Shown here: positions 37,489-47,296 of the stretch, in pieces
Position numbering within the stretch: the stretch's first letter is position 1
How the letters are laid out: each line of letters starts with the position of its first letter
Assembly (NCBI RefSeq): GCF_000270185.1
Contig: NC_015516.1
Coordinates: forward strand, 1,101,001-1,165,000
Source: Melissococcus plutonius ATCC 35311
Lineage (GTDB): Bacteria > Bacillota > Bacilli > Lactobacillales > Enterococcaceae
DNA length: 64,000 bases
Direction: 5' to 3'
The notes under the pieces: generated by a model
The model's input: only the letters and a program-made list of their open reading frames with translations
What the model was told of the DNA's origin: nothing
Database searches by the model: none
Program-made: the position numbers and the translations under genes

Positions 37489-37998
37489 ATGGATACAAAA
37501 TGCCTTTTAATTGGTTTTATGGGTGTAGGCAAAACAACAATTGCAAAATTATTAGCAAAGGAGTTGGCAACTTCCTATATTGATTTAGATGAAAAGATCG
37601 TTGAAACAACCAAGATGTCGATTAATGATTATTTCAATGTATATGGAGAGAAAGCTTTCCGAAATTATGAAACACAAATGCTACAATACTATTTAGGAAT
37701 AAAACCAATCATTGCTACAGGTGGAGGTATCGTTACCTCTTCAAAAAATCGTCAACTTTTAAAGACAAACTGCCCAATTATTTATTTAAAGGCAGATACA
37801 GAAACATTATTGAAAAGAATCACTACCGATTCGTTAACATTACGTCCGCTAATTATCAATAAAACAGAAGAAGAAATCAACGAATTAGTTGAATATAGGC
37901 GATCCTTTTATGAAGAATTAGCTGACTTGACTATAAAAACGGATGAGAAAACACCAAATCAGATTACTCAAAAAATTCTAGCAAATCTTAAGAAGTAG
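37489..37998 (+). CDS. aroK: Shikimate kinase
   Basis: ATP-dependent phosphorylation of shikimate. 169 residues. P-loop LIGFMGVGKTTI at 7-18, shikimate-binding DLDEKIVE near 32-39 and GGGIV near 77-81, LID region with LRPLI. ATG follows GGAGGAAAATC. Last gene of the operon; pheA, which follows in related enterococci, is absent. Confidence 0.95.
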   Translation: MDTKCLLIGFMGVGKTTIAKLLAKELATSYIDLDEKIVETTKMSINDYFNVYGEKAFRNYETQMLQYYLGIKPIIATGGGIVTSSKNRQLLKTNCPIIYLKADTETLLKRITTDSLTLRPLIINKTEEEINELVEYRRSFYEELADLTIKTDEKTPNQITQKILANLKK

Positions 37999-38264
37999 TT
38001 GTCTATCAAATTTTATTTTTCCTATTAAAAGGAGAGGAAATTACTTCTATTCTTACTTTTTTATTTTCCTCCTTCTATTTAGTGTTAGGTATCATTCACC
38101 AAGACGAAGAGTAGACATAGATTGATTTATAGCTATAGATTTTACTGACAAGCAATCAAATTTTTGCTTTCAGTATTTTTTTCTGTCACTATTAAAGTGA
38201 GAATGAATCATTCTTCTAATATGTGAATGAAACACCTAAAAATAAGTTTAGGGAGATGCTTATC

Positions 38265-38507
38265 ATGAAAAAAAGTCTTAAAACGTCTGTTGAACCGAAA
38301 ATAGTTCCACAAATGCCTGTGCAAAGCTATCTAGATTACAAAAAAGCCAATAGGTTAAAAGCTGAATTACTTCGTTTAGAAGCTAAATGGGCACAATGTA
38401 AACTTTCTGGAAGAATAGAAGAAGCAAAAAAATTAGAAAAAAAAATGGTAGATAAAAAAAAGAAACTGACGACATGTATTGGTAAGAAAGTTTCAAAAGA
38501 TAAATAG
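38265..38507 (+). CDS. Small basic coiled-coil protein, unknown
   Basis: 80 residues, very Lys-rich, with a helical core RLKAELLRLEAKWAQCKLSGRIEEAKKLEKKMVDKKKK. No signal peptide or membrane segment. ATG 38265 follows GGGAGATGCTTATC; in-frame alternatives at 38223 (GTG) and 38256 are possible. It lies 12 bases before the antiporter gene, so probably co-transcribed. I do not recognise a family. Confidence 0.6.
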   Translation: MKKSLKTSVEPKIVPQMPVQSYLDYKKANRLKAELLRLEAKWAQCKLSGRIEEAKKLEKKMVDKKKKLTTCIGKKVSKDK

Positions 38508-38519
38508 GGAGCTATTTAA

Positions 38520-40595
38520 ATGGAATTCATCTATTTAATCGTTATTTTTGCTTTTGCTATTACCTTTTCAAATATTGTTAATCGATTGGTTCCTATTCTT
38601 CCCTCACCAGTTATTCAAATTATTCTAGGCATTATTATCGGTTTAACAAAAATGGGACAAGATATTACTTTTAACCCCGAAATTTTTCTTATCATGATTA
38701 TTGCTCCTTTACTATTTCGTGAAGGAGAGCTGGCAAATATCAAAATAATTATGAAAGATTTTGTAGTTATTCTTTTTTTAGCTTTCTTGGGCGTACTCAT
38801 TACATTGATATGTGTTGGCTGGACGCTACATTTAATCTTACCAGCAATTCCCATTGCCGTTTGTTTTGCATTTGGTTCGGCACTTGGACCAACGGATGCT
38901 GTTGCTATAAATTCTTTATCTGGTCGGATCCGTATTCCAAAACGAGCAATGAACGTTCTGGCTGGTGAAAGCCTAATAAATGATGCTTCTGGTGTAACTG
39001 CCTTTCAATTTGCACTGGCAGCACTTCTAACTGGGTACTTTTCACCTCAAAGTGCCATTATTTCATTAATTTTTTCAAGTATTGGTGGTGCTTTCATTGG
39101 TATTAGTCTAGCTTGGTTAAAGAGACAAATTGTACAAATATTAGAGAAAGCATCAGCAAAAGATGTTAGTGGCTATTTACTACTAGAATTACTTTTACCC
39201 TTTTTAGCTTATATGCTTGCTGAAATTATTGGTGGTTCTGGTATTATTGCCGCTGTAGTTGCCGGTGTAATGCAATCGACAGGAAATAAAAAGGTGGCTT
39301 TATTTGAAGCAGAACTTTCGAATGTGACTGGCGTTACTTGGAGCATGATTGAATTTACATTAAATGCACTTGTATTTCTTTTTTTAGGTATTGAACTATC
39401 TCAAGTTTTTTCACCTGTTTGGAATAACGCCATCTATTCAAATGGTTTCTTATTCCTTGTCATATTGATCATTAGTATTGTTTTATTTGGCATACGCTTT
39501 TTAGCTCTTATTGGTATTTATAGTATAAAAGAAGGAATTTCTTATATAAAAGAAAATATAAATGAACTCTTAATTATAACTTTTGGTGGTGTAAAAGGAA
39601 ATGTTAGTTTAGCAACAATTTTTATTTTACCACTAACCTTGAATGGCCAACCTTTCTCAGAAAGGACTTTGTTATTATTTATTACTGCTTGTGTTATTTT
39701 AATAACAATTGTCATCAGTTTGATCGTGTTGCCTTTTTTAACTGAACCAAGTGAACAAGAAATGGACACAAACGATCATAAACAAAGAATTGCTCTATTA
39801 AATGGTGTCATACATTTATTAAAAAAACAATATAAATCAGAACCAAAAGATGAAATAAACGTTGTCATTGATCTTTATCAAGAAAGAATCAGGGAGCTAT
39901 ATACAGAACAGCTTTCTCAAGAACGTAGATACCAAGTACAAGAATTACGTGCATTCATTGTTTCTATTGAGAAAGATGGACTTAATGAATGGATTACCCA
40001 ACATAGAATAAATGCGAGTGAGTATTTTATCTATAGAAATTGGATTTCTCGCTTAGAACGTTCTATCACAAAACAGTTACTCTCATTTGTAGGCTTTTGG
40101 TTGTTGTACATCCGAAAATTTTTTTCTTTTATTCTTCATCCAAGTTTTATTGTAAAATATCGAAGAACAAAGAAGAGTGTACATGTGTTGAAAAAATCTG
40201 AGATAAAAACAATTAAACAATTGTTCTCGGAAAATACGACGGTCATCTTAAAAAGCTTAGAAAATTTAAAGGGGATCTACGATGATGATATTGTTCAATT
40301 TTTTATTAATTCACGCTTAGAAACAGCTAAAAGATTTGAGCAAGATAACTTTGTTAATACGTATAGTATTCAGTCAGAATCAGATTATATTAAAGAAGTA
40401 TTAATTGGTTACCAATTTGAACGTAGGCTAATTGATGAATTTGAAATTGCTGGTAAGATTTCTTTTATTCAGGCAAATGAATTTCGGAAAAATGTTAACT
40501 TGCTGGAATCTTATTCAATTGATCAAGCTTCCAGTACCGTTCCCCTAAATCGATTATTAAAAAGAATCAATAAAGAGACAGAAAATGAAAATTAA
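38520..40595 (+). CDS. CPA1 family Na+(K+)/H+ antiporter
   Basis: 691 residues. The first ~410 residues hold about 12 membrane segments of the CPA1 (NhaP/NHE) family, with FGSALGPTDAVAINSL near 117-132 and AGESLINDASGVTAFQ near 146-161; the Asn-Asp pair is the ion-binding site. The last ~270 residues are a charged cytoplasmic domain (long helices with ELYTEQLSQERRYQVQELRAF). Exchanges cations for protons, relevant to pH and salt tolerance; ion preference not evident. ATG after AGGGAGCTATTTAA. Confidence 0.92.
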   Translation: MEFIYLIVIFAFAITFSNIVNRLVPILPSPVIQIILGIIIGLTKMGQDITFNPEIFLIMIIAPLLFREGELANIKIIMKDFVVILFLAFLGVLITLICVGWTLHLILPAIPIAVCFAFGSALGPTDAVAINSLSGRIRIPKRAMNVLAGESLINDASGVTAFQFALAALLTGYFSPQSAIISLIFSSIGGAFIGISLAWLKRQIVQILEKASAKDVSGYLLLELLLPFLAYMLAEIIGGSGIIAAVVAGVMQSTGNKKVALFEAELSNVTGVTWSMIEFTLNALVFLFLGIELSQVFSPVWNNAIYSNGFLFLVILIISIVLFGIRFLALIGIYSIKEGISYIKENINELLIITFGGVKGNVSLATIFILPLTLNGQPFSERTLLLFITACVILITIVISLIVLPFLTEPSEQEMDTNDHKQRIALLNGVIHLLKKQYKSEPKDEINVVIDLYQERIRELYTEQLSQERRYQVQELRAFIVSIEKDGLNEWITQHRINASEYFIYRNWISRLERSITKQLLSFVGFWLLYIRKFFSFILHPSFIVKYRRTKKSVHVLKKSEIKTIKQLFSENTTVILKSLENLKGIYDDDIVQFFINSRLETAKRFEQDNFVNTYSIQSESDYIKEVLIGYQFERRLIDEFEIAGKISFIQANEFRKNVNLLESYSIDQASSTVPLNRLLKRINKETENEN

Positions 40596-40658
40596 CTTCT
40601 TTTTTTTGAAATTTTTTTGTACAATGGATAGAAGGAAAAGGGAAGTGAGTGAATTTCC

Positions 40659-42317
40659 ATGAAAGAATTACAGGTAACAAATTTAACAAAAAGTTATGGT
40701 GAGAAGATTTTATTTGATCACCTCTCCTTTAACATTCATTCGAAAGACCGTATTGGGTTGATTGGAACCAATGGAACCGGAAAAACAAGTCTTTTAAATA
40801 TTCTGGCAAAAAAAGATAAAGGAGAAGGCAATCTTTCTAGTATTCAGCATCCGAACGATTATACAATTGGCTATTTATCGCAGGAACCACCATTCTCTCC
40901 AAATTTAACTGTGATCCAAACCGTGTTTCAAGGTGATTCCCTACTTCTTCAAACAGTTAGAGATTATGAATTGGCTTTATTAGCACTTGAACAGCTGGGG
41001 ATGAATGAGAAAACACAAAAACAGTATGCACAAGCAGAAGAAAAAATGAATAAATACGATGCTTGGTCGGCAGATACCACTGCTAAAATTATTTTACAAA
41101 AATTAGGGATTGATTATTTACAAAAAAAAATGAGTGACTTATCTGGTGGACAACAAAAACGTGTAGGTCTTGCTCAAATATTAATTGAATCACCTGATTT
41201 ACTTTTATTGGATGAGCCGACCAATCATCTTGATTATGAAACTATTGAATGGCTAGAAAATTTTTTAGCATCTTACAAAGGAGCATTCTTGGTTGTCACC
41301 CATGATCGTTATTTTTTAGATCATGTAACTAATCGAATTTTTGAATTATCTTTTGAAAAGCTTTATGAATATAAAGGAAATTATGAAAATTATCTATTGG
41401 ATCATGCACAAAGAGAGGATACAGCCATTCAGCAAGAGGCAAAAAGGAAACAACTTTATAAAAAAGAATTAGATTGGATACGAGCTGGTGTAAAAGCACG
41501 AGGAACGAAACAGCAAGCAAGAATTGATCGCTTTGAAGACTTAAAGAAGAATTTACATCAGGTAAAACAAAAGCAGGCTTTAGAAGTTGGTATTGATACA
41601 CAACGACTAGGAAAAAAAGTCATTGAAATTAAAAATGGAGATTATCAAAAAGATAAGCATACCATTTTGAATGAATTTAATTTATTGGTTCAAGCAGGTG
41701 ATCGAATTGGTATCACAGGAAAGAATGGGACAGGAAAAACGACTTTATTGAACATTTTATCCGGACGGCTTCCTTTAGAAGCTGGCAGTTATACTGTAGG
41801 TCAAACGGTACATCTGGCTTATTATACACAACAAAGTGAAAATTTGGACCCAACAAAACGGATGATTGCTTACCTACAAGAAACAGCCAATGAAGTCAAA
41901 ATGCAAAATGGCACCCTTTCCCATGATCGTTACTTTTTAAATAAGACAGCAGATAGGCTACTTATTTTTCAAGGAAACGGAAAAATTGATGAATTCCTTG
42001 GTTCTATTGATGAATATTTAGACCAAGAAAAACAAAGTGAGAAAAAAGAAACATTGGTTAAAAAAACAGTAAAGAAAAAAAATCAACCTAAAGAGAAAAC
42101 AAAATTGACTTATATGGAACAAAAAGAATGGGTTGGCATTGAAGAAGAAATTACACAATTAGAGAAAAAGGTAATCTCACTAACAGAAGAAATGACACAA
42201 CAAGGCGATAACTTTGTCCGTTTAGAGGAATTACAACAAGAATTAACAACGATTGAGCAACAATTAGATGAAAAAATGGCACGTTGGGAATACCTAAGTG
42301 CATTTGTAGATAATTAG
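40659..42317 (+). CDS. ABC-F family ATPase with an internally deleted second domain
   Basis: Soluble tandem ABC ATPase of the ABC-F group (YdiF/Uup-like), whose members act on ribosomes. 552 residues; relatives are about 630. Domain 1 is complete: GTNGTGKTS at 38-46, LSGGQQKRVGLAQ near 160-172, LLLLDEPTNHLD near 183-194, VVTHDRYFLDH near 213-223. Domain 2 has Walker A GKNGTGKTT near 353-361, but after TANEVKMQNGT (~420) it jumps straight to LSHDRYFLNKTADRL. Signature, Walker B and D-loop are missing: an in-frame loss of roughly 70-80 residues. The C-terminal charged coiled coil follows. ATP hydrolysis in site composites is probably impaired. Sits before thyA. Confidence 0.87.
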   Translation: MKELQVTNLTKSYGEKILFDHLSFNIHSKDRIGLIGTNGTGKTSLLNILAKKDKGEGNLSSIQHPNDYTIGYLSQEPPFSPNLTVIQTVFQGDSLLLQTVRDYELALLALEQLGMNEKTQKQYAQAEEKMNKYDAWSADTTAKIILQKLGIDYLQKKMSDLSGGQQKRVGLAQILIESPDLLLLDEPTNHLDYETIEWLENFLASYKGAFLVVTHDRYFLDHVTNRIFELSFEKLYEYKGNYENYLLDHAQREDTAIQQEAKRKQLYKKELDWIRAGVKARGTKQQARIDRFEDLKKNLHQVKQKQALEVGIDTQRLGKKVIEIKNGDYQKDKHTILNEFNLLVQAGDRIGITGKNGTGKTTLLNILSGRLPLEAGSYTVGQTVHLAYYTQQSENLDPTKRMIAYLQETANEVKMQNGTLSHDRYFLNKTADRLLIFQGNGKIDEFLGSIDEYLDQEKQSEKKETLVKKTVKKKNQPKEKTKLTYMEQKEWVGIEEEITQLEKKVISLTEEMTQQGDNFVRLEELQQELTTIEQQLDEKMARWEYLSAFVDN

Positions 42318-42332
42318 GAGGAATTAACGAAC

Positions 42333-43280
42333 ATGGAAGAAGCTTATTTAGCATTGGGACGGGAAATTTTAACAAATGGTGAAGCGAAAGAAGACCGAAC
42401 AGGTACAGGGACACTAAGCATTTTTGGCTATCAAATGCGCTTTAATCTCTCAACTGGATTTCCTTTACTAACGACAAAGCGTGTTCCATTTGGTTTAATT
42501 AAAAGTGAGTTATTGTGGTTTTTAAAAGGTGATACCAATATTCGCTTTCTTCTTGAAAATAATAATCACATTTGGGATGAATGGGCATTCGAGCGATACA
42601 CCAAAAGTCCAGACTATATTGGGCCAGATATGACTAACTTTGGCCAACGTGTATTAACAGATTCAAAATTTTCAGAAATTTATCAAGAACAACATCAACT
42701 TTTTTGTAATAAGATTTTAACAGATGATGAGTTTGCACAACAATATGGAGAATTAGGAAATATTTACGGTGCACAGTGGCGTCGCTGGCAAACTAAAAGT
42801 GGAAAGTTCATTGATCAATTAACTCAGGTGATTGAAATGATAAAAAAAACACCTGATTCTAGAAGATTAATTGTTTCAGCGTGGAATCCTGAAGAAATTC
42901 CATCAATGGCATTGCCACCATGTCATACATTATTCCAATTTTATGTCAGTCATAACAAATTAAGCTGTCAGCTTTACCAACGTAGTGGCGATGTATTTTT
43001 GGGTGTTCCATTTAATATAGCTAGCTATGCATTATTGACACACTTAATTGCACATGAAACAGGGCTGGAAGTCGGTGAATTTGTTCACACGTTTGGCGAT
43101 GTACATTTATATAAAAATCATATTGATCAAATGAATGAACAACTAACAAGGAAACCAAAACAACTTCCAACGCTTGTCTTAAACACAACTAAAACTTCCA
43201 TTTTTGATTTTGACATGGCTGACATCAAGGTTGAGAATTATCAGCCTTATCCAGCAATTAAAGCACCTATTGCAGTTTAA
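42333..43280 (+). CDS. thyA: Thymidylate synthase
   Basis: Converts dUMP to dTMP with methylenetetrahydrofolate. 315 residues, the long form with an insertion near 90-135 as in Lactobacillales. [12 protein letters not shown] near 21-32, catalytic Cys197 in [31 protein letters not shown] near 213-233. ATG 42333 follows GGAGG by 11 bases. Paired with folA, which recycles the dihydrofolate it makes. Confidence 0.97.
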   Translation: MEEAYLALGREILTNGEAKEDRTGTGTLSIFGYQMRFNLSTGFPLLTTKRVPFGLIKSELLWFLKGDTNIRFLLENNNHIWDEWAFERYTKSPDYIGPDMTNFGQRVLTDSKFSEIYQEQHQLFCNKILTDDEFAQQYGELGNIYGAQWRRWQTKSGKFIDQLTQVIEMIKKTPDSRRLIVSAWNPEEIPSMALPPCHTLFQFYVSHNKLSCQLYQRSGDVFLGVPFNIASYALLTHLIAHETGLEVGEFVHTFGDVHLYKNHIDQMNEQLTRKPKQLPTLVLNTTKTSIFDFDMADIKVENYQPYPAIKAPIAV

Positions 43281-43305
43281 TAAAAATGAAGGGAAGAAAT
43301 CATAT

Positions 43306-43812
43306 ATGCTATCAGCAATTTGGGCACAAGATGAACAAGGAACCATTGGATTAAATGACAAACTTCCTTGGCATTTACCCAATGATTTGAAATTTTTTAA
43401 GCAAACCACTGAAAACAATACTTTAATTATGGGAAGAAAAACATTTGAAGGCATGGGAAAACGATCATTACCAAATCGAATCACGATTGTTTTAACCCAT
43501 GATCAACATTATCAGGTACCTGATGGTGTTTTGGTGATGCATACGATCAATGAAGTATTAGACTATGCAAAGAATTTTTCAGGTATTACGTTTATTACGG
43601 GTGGGGCTACTGTTTATAAAGCTTTTTTACCTTATTGTGAAGTACTTTATCGCACAGTTATTCACCATACTTTCAAGGGAGATACACAATTTCCAAAAGT
43701 TCATTGGGAAGAATGGACTAAGATTAATACAAGTAAAGGTGAAACGGACGAGAAAAATAATTATTCCTATGAATTTGAAACCTATCAGCGAAAAGTCTAT
43801 AAAAATGAATAA
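43306..43812 (+). CDS. folA: Dihydrofolate reductase
   Basis: NADPH-dependent reduction of dihydrofolate. 168 residues from ATG 43306; the open frame starts earlier inside thyA. WAQDEQGTIGLNDKLPWHLPNDLKFFK holds the Pro21-Trp22 loop and catalytic Asp27, with MGRKTFEGM near 42-50 and ITFITGGATVYKAFLP near 91-106. Spacing 25 bases after thyA; GAAGGGAAG precedes the start. Confidence 0.95.
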   Translation: MLSAIWAQDEQGTIGLNDKLPWHLPNDLKFFKQTTENNTLIMGRKTFEGMGKRSLPNRITIVLTHDQHYQVPDGVLVMHTINEVLDYAKNFSGITFITGGATVYKAFLPYCEVLYRTVIHHTFKGDTQFPKVHWEEWTKINTSKGETDEKNNYSYEFETYQRKVYKNE

Positions 43813-43860
43813 AACAAGAGTAAAACCATTTAAGGTTATTATTGGATAATTTTATTAAAT

Positions 43861-43908
43861 CTAAAAACCCTTCACCTATTAAATTTAAATAGGTAAAGGG
43901 TTTTTAGG
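43861..43908. terminator. Bidirectional terminator between folA and lexA
   Basis: 20-base arms 43861-43880 and 43888-43907 (CTAAAAACCCTT... and ...AAGGGTTTTTAG) pair with a single mismatch and a 7-base loop. A/T-rich ends serve both directions. Confidence 0.9.
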
Positions 43909-43931
43909 TTTATTTGAATAAATTGAATAGT

Positions 43932-44552
43932 TTAAATATGATTGCGGTATAAACGTATAACTTTACCAAGGATGGTTACGTTTGTTAATATAATTGGTTC
44001 AAATTGATCATTTTCGGGTTGAAGACGAATAGAATTATTTTCTTTAAAGAATCGTTTGCACGTTGCTTCATTTTGATTGGTCATAGCAATCACAATATCA
44101 CCATTGTCAGCTGTGGATTGTTTTCGAACAATGACTTGATCACCATCTAAAATGCCGGCATGAATCATGCTCTCCCCACAAATGGTTAGCATAAATAATT
44201 CATTTTCCTCAGTCTGTAGATCAGGAAGTATAGGAAACACACCTACGGGCTCTTCTAACGTTAAAATTGGATTTCCAGCAGTTACCGTTCCAATGATTGG
44301 AATATTTTTAGGTTGAAGTTCCAGTTTTTCTAATCCCTTATCTGTTACTTCAATCGCTCTAGGTTTTGTTGGGTCTCTTTGAATAAATCCTTTTTTTTCT
44401 AATCTAGCTAAATGTCCATGAACCGTTGAAGTAGATGAAAGAGAAACTGCCTGCCCAATTTCACGAACGGTTGGTGGATATCCTTTGCATTCAACCTGTT
44501 CATATATATATTTTAATACTTCTAATTGTTTTGTTTCAGTTCGCTTCGCCAA
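43932..44552 (-). CDS. lexA: SOS repressor LexA
   Basis: Represses DNA-damage genes and cleaves itself when RecA filaments form. 206 residues. The N-terminal winged helix has [24 protein letters not shown] near 25-48. The cleavage site is Ala92-Gly93 (GTVTAGNP), with nucleophile Ser128 in [13 protein letters not shown] and Lys166 in EATCKRF. Start TTG 44552 with a weak GAGTGAG site. An SOS box lies 60 bases upstream, so it should autoregulate. Confidence 0.96.
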   Translation of the reverse strand: MAKRTETKQLEVLKYIYEQVECKGYPPTVREIGQAVSLSSTSTVHGHLARLEKKGFIQRDPTKPRAIEVTDKGLEKLELQPKNIPIIGTVTAGNPILTLEEPVGVFPILPDLQTEENELFMLTICGESMIHAGILDGDQVIVRKQSTADNGDIVIAMTNQNEATCKRFFKENNSIRLQPENDQFEPIILTNVTILGKVIRLYRNHI

Positions 44553-44611
44553 AATCTCACTCGCTTTCTTTTGATTGCTAACTTTAGTTTATCATAAAAT
44601 GTAAAGAGAAT

Positions 44612-44625
44612 CAAACAAGCGTTCG
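44612..44625. promoter_or_regulatory. SOS box (LexA operator)
   Basis: CAAACAAGCGTTCG matches the Gram-positive consensus CGAAC-N4-GTTCG with one mismatch. It sits between lexA and the divergent ynzC-like gene and can control either. Confidence 0.75.
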
Positions 44626-44743
44626 TATAGGCTGTCATCTGGTAATGAAAGCATTCTCTAACTGTTTATCTAATTTAGTTGTGTTTTTTATTTAGATCTT
44701 ATAAGATAGATTGTGTAAGTAGAAGACAGGAGGAAAGAAGAAT

Positions 44744-44986
44744 ATGCTATCCAAAGAAAAGTTGCATAGAATTAATGAGTTAGCTAGAAAAGCTAAAAAA
44801 TCCCCTTTAACAAAAGAAGAAAAGATGGAACAACAACAATTAAGAGAAGAATATTTAACAGCTTTTCGAGGTGGCATGCGTCATCATATTGAAGGCATGA
44901 AAGTAATAGATCCTGAAGGAAATGATGTTACTCCTGAAAAACTTAAACGGATTCAAAAAGAAAAGGGACTACATAACAGAGAATAG
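44744..44986 (+). CDS. DUF896 family protein (YnzC-like)
   Basis: 80 residues, cytoplasmic, helical. DUF896 hallmark: [29 protein letters not shown] followed by [25 protein letters not shown]. In B. subtilis ynzC belongs to the SOS-induced yneA operon next to lexA; the same position beside lexA and an SOS box here fits. Function unknown. AGGAGGAAAGAAGAAT precedes ATG 44744. Confidence 0.92.
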   Translation: MLSKEKLHRINELARKAKKSPLTKEEKMEQQQLREEYLTAFRGGMRHHIEGMKVIDPEGNDVTPEKLKRIQKEKGLHNRE

Positions 44987-45081
44987 GATTTTAATCAATA
45001 AGTAATTGCTTTCATAAAAAAAATACATTACAATAAAAGTGCAAACTTTAAAAATTGAGGAATTAAGTAGGAGATGATTTT

Positions 45082-47076
45082 TTGTTTGACAAAGTCGATC
45101 AATTAGGCGTGAATACGATTCGTACATTAAGCATTGATGCCGTTCAAAAAGCAAATTCAGGACATCCTGGCCTACCTTTAGGAGCTGCACCGATGGCTTA
45201 TGCATTATGGACAAAATTCTTAAAAATAAATCCAAAGACTTCAAGGAACTGGCCAGATCGTGATCGCTTTGTGCTTTCAGCCGGACATGGATCTGCTATG
45301 TTATATAGCTTACTGCATTTAGCTGGCTATGATGTTTCTATGGAAGATTTAAAAAATTTTCGACAACTTGACAGTAAAACACCTGGACATCCAGAAGTAC
45401 ATTATACAGATGGTGTAGAAGCTACCACTGGGCCATTAGGTCAAGGGCTTGCTATGGCTGTAGGAATGGCAATGGCTGAAAGCCATTTAGCTGCAACTTA
45501 TAATCAAAAAGAATTTTCACTCATTGATCATTATACTTATGCCTTATGTGGCGATGGTGATTTAATGGAGGGAGTTTCTCAAGAAGCAAGTTCACTAGCT
45601 GGTCATCTGAAATTAGGAAAGCTAATTGTTTTATATGATTCAAACAATATCTCATTAGATGGACCTACTTCAAAATCATTTACAGAAAATGTTGGTGCAC
45701 GTTATGAGGCTTATGGCTGGCAACATCTACTTGTTAAAGATGGTAATAATCTAGAAGAAATTGCTCAAGCCATTACAACAGCTAGAGATGAAAAAGAAAA
45801 ACCTACCTTAATTGAGGTAAAAACGATCATTGGCTATGGCTCACCTAAGGCTGGGACTTCTTCTGTTCATGGAGCACCTATTGGTGCCGAGGGAATTACA
45901 GCTGCTAAGGAATCTTTCCAATGGACATATCCAGATTTTACTATACCTAATGAAGTACAGATGCGTTTTCAGGAAAGTATCAACAAGAAAGGCGAAAAAG
46001 CTGAAGCAACCTGGCAGAAAATGTTCGATGATTATTCGACTAAATTTCCCGACCTAGCAAAACAGTTTATACAGGCTTTTTCAGATGAGCTTCCTGAAAA
46101 TTGGGAAAGTGATTTGCCAACGTATGAAGAAGGAACAAGCGCTGCAAGTCGGATAACGAGTAAAGAAACGATTCAGGCAATTTCAAAAAATGTTCCTGCT
46201 TTTTTAGGTGGTTCAGCCGATTTATCCTCTTCAAATAACACAATGGTAACCACTGAAAAGGATTTTGAACCAACGCAATTTGAAGGAAGAAATATTTGGT
46301 TTGGTGTTCGTGAATTTGCAATGGCCTGTGCCATGAACGGCATGCAGTTACATGGTGGTTGTCGTGTCTATGGAGGAACATTCTTTGTGTTTACAGATTA
46401 TTTACGACCTGCTATTCGGTTAGCTGCCATTCAAAAATTACCAGTTACCTATGTTTTAACCCATGATTCAGTGGCTGTTGGTGAAGATGGTCCAACGCAT
46501 GAGCCGGTTGAACAATTAGCTAGCGTACGTGCAATGCCAAATGTTCAGGTATTACGTCCTGCTGATGGCAATGAAACAGTGGCTGCTTGGAAGATCGCGA
46601 TGACATCTAAAGAAACGCCAACAATTTTAATCCTAAGTCGACAAAATTTACCGGTAATAAAAGGAACAAAAAAATTAGCCACTTCTTTTGTTTCAAAAGG
46701 TGCCTATGTTATATCTCCCCAAAAACAAAAAATACCACAAGGCATCTTAATTGCAACAGGTTCAGAAGTCCATCTGGCAATTGAAGCACAAAAAGGATTG
46801 GCAGATAAAGGAATCGACGTATCTGTTGTCTCTATGCCTAGTTTTGATTTATTTGAACAACAATCACAAGCTTATAAGGATACTGTATTTCCTAAAACAG
46901 TAACAAAACGTTTAGCGATTGAAGCGGCGGCTTCCTTTGGTTGGGAACGTTATGTTGGCTTTGAAGGTAAAACAATCACAATTGACCATTTTGGTCTGTC
47001 AGGCAATGGAAATGCAGTAATGAATAAACTAGGATTTACTGTTGAAAATATCATTAAAACATTTGAACAATTATAA
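45082..47076 (+). CDS. tkt: Transketolase
   Basis: Thiamine diphosphate enzyme of the non-oxidative pentose phosphate pathway; it also yields erythrose 4-phosphate for the aro operon. 664 residues. Landmarks: [24 protein letters not shown] near 18-41, [17 protein letters not shown] near 114-130, the diphosphate-binding [13 protein letters not shown] then N, and [21 protein letters not shown] near 460-480. Start TTG 45082 behind TAGGAGATGATTTT. Monocistronic. Confidence 0.97.
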   Translation: MFDKVDQLGVNTIRTLSIDAVQKANSGHPGLPLGAAPMAYALWTKFLKINPKTSRNWPDRDRFVLSAGHGSAMLYSLLHLAGYDVSMEDLKNFRQLDSKTPGHPEVHYTDGVEATTGPLGQGLAMAVGMAMAESHLAATYNQKEFSLIDHYTYALCGDGDLMEGVSQEASSLAGHLKLGKLIVLYDSNNISLDGPTSKSFTENVGARYEAYGWQHLLVKDGNNLEEIAQAITTARDEKEKPTLIEVKTIIGYGSPKAGTSSVHGAPIGAEGITAAKESFQWTYPDFTIPNEVQMRFQESINKKGEKAEATWQKMFDDYSTKFPDLAKQFIQAFSDELPENWESDLPTYEEGTSAASRITSKETIQAISKNVPAFLGGSADLSSSNNTMVTTEKDFEPTQFEGRNIWFGVREFAMACAMNGMQLHGGCRVYGGTFFVFTDYLRPAIRLAAIQKLPVTYVLTHDSVAVGEDGPTHEPVEQLASVRAMPNVQVLRPADGNETVAAWKIAMTSKETPTILILSRQNLPVIKGTKKLATSFVSKGAYVISPQKQKIPQGILIATGSEVHLAIEAQKGLADKGIDVSVVSMPSFDLFEQQSQAYKDTVFPKTVTKRLAIEAAASFGWERYVGFEGKTITIDHFGLSGNGNAVMNKLGFTVENIIKTFEQL

Positions 47077-47160
47077 TTAAAACAAAAAACAGAGAGAAAA
47101 ATGCTAGTTATTTCCTCTTAGAATGATTTTTTTATTTCTTACAAAATTAAAACCTATATA

Positions 47161-47189
47161 TTGTGAAAAAAATTTTAGTTTATTCACAA
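47161..47189. repeat. TTGTGAA/TTCACAA inverted repeat upstream of nox
   Basis: TTGTGAA (47161-47167) and TTCACAA (47183-47189) are perfect complements separated by 15 bases, about 110 bases before nox. The half sites equal those of the redox repressor Rex, but the Rex spacer is normally about 4 bases. Confidence 0.5.
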
Positions 47190-47296
47190 ATAAAATACTC
47201 GAAATTTTTGATTAGCTTTGATATATTTTTAGTATGCCACACTTTATGTGAATTTGTAGCATATTAAAAATATATTGAAAGAGGGATTTTTAGTAT

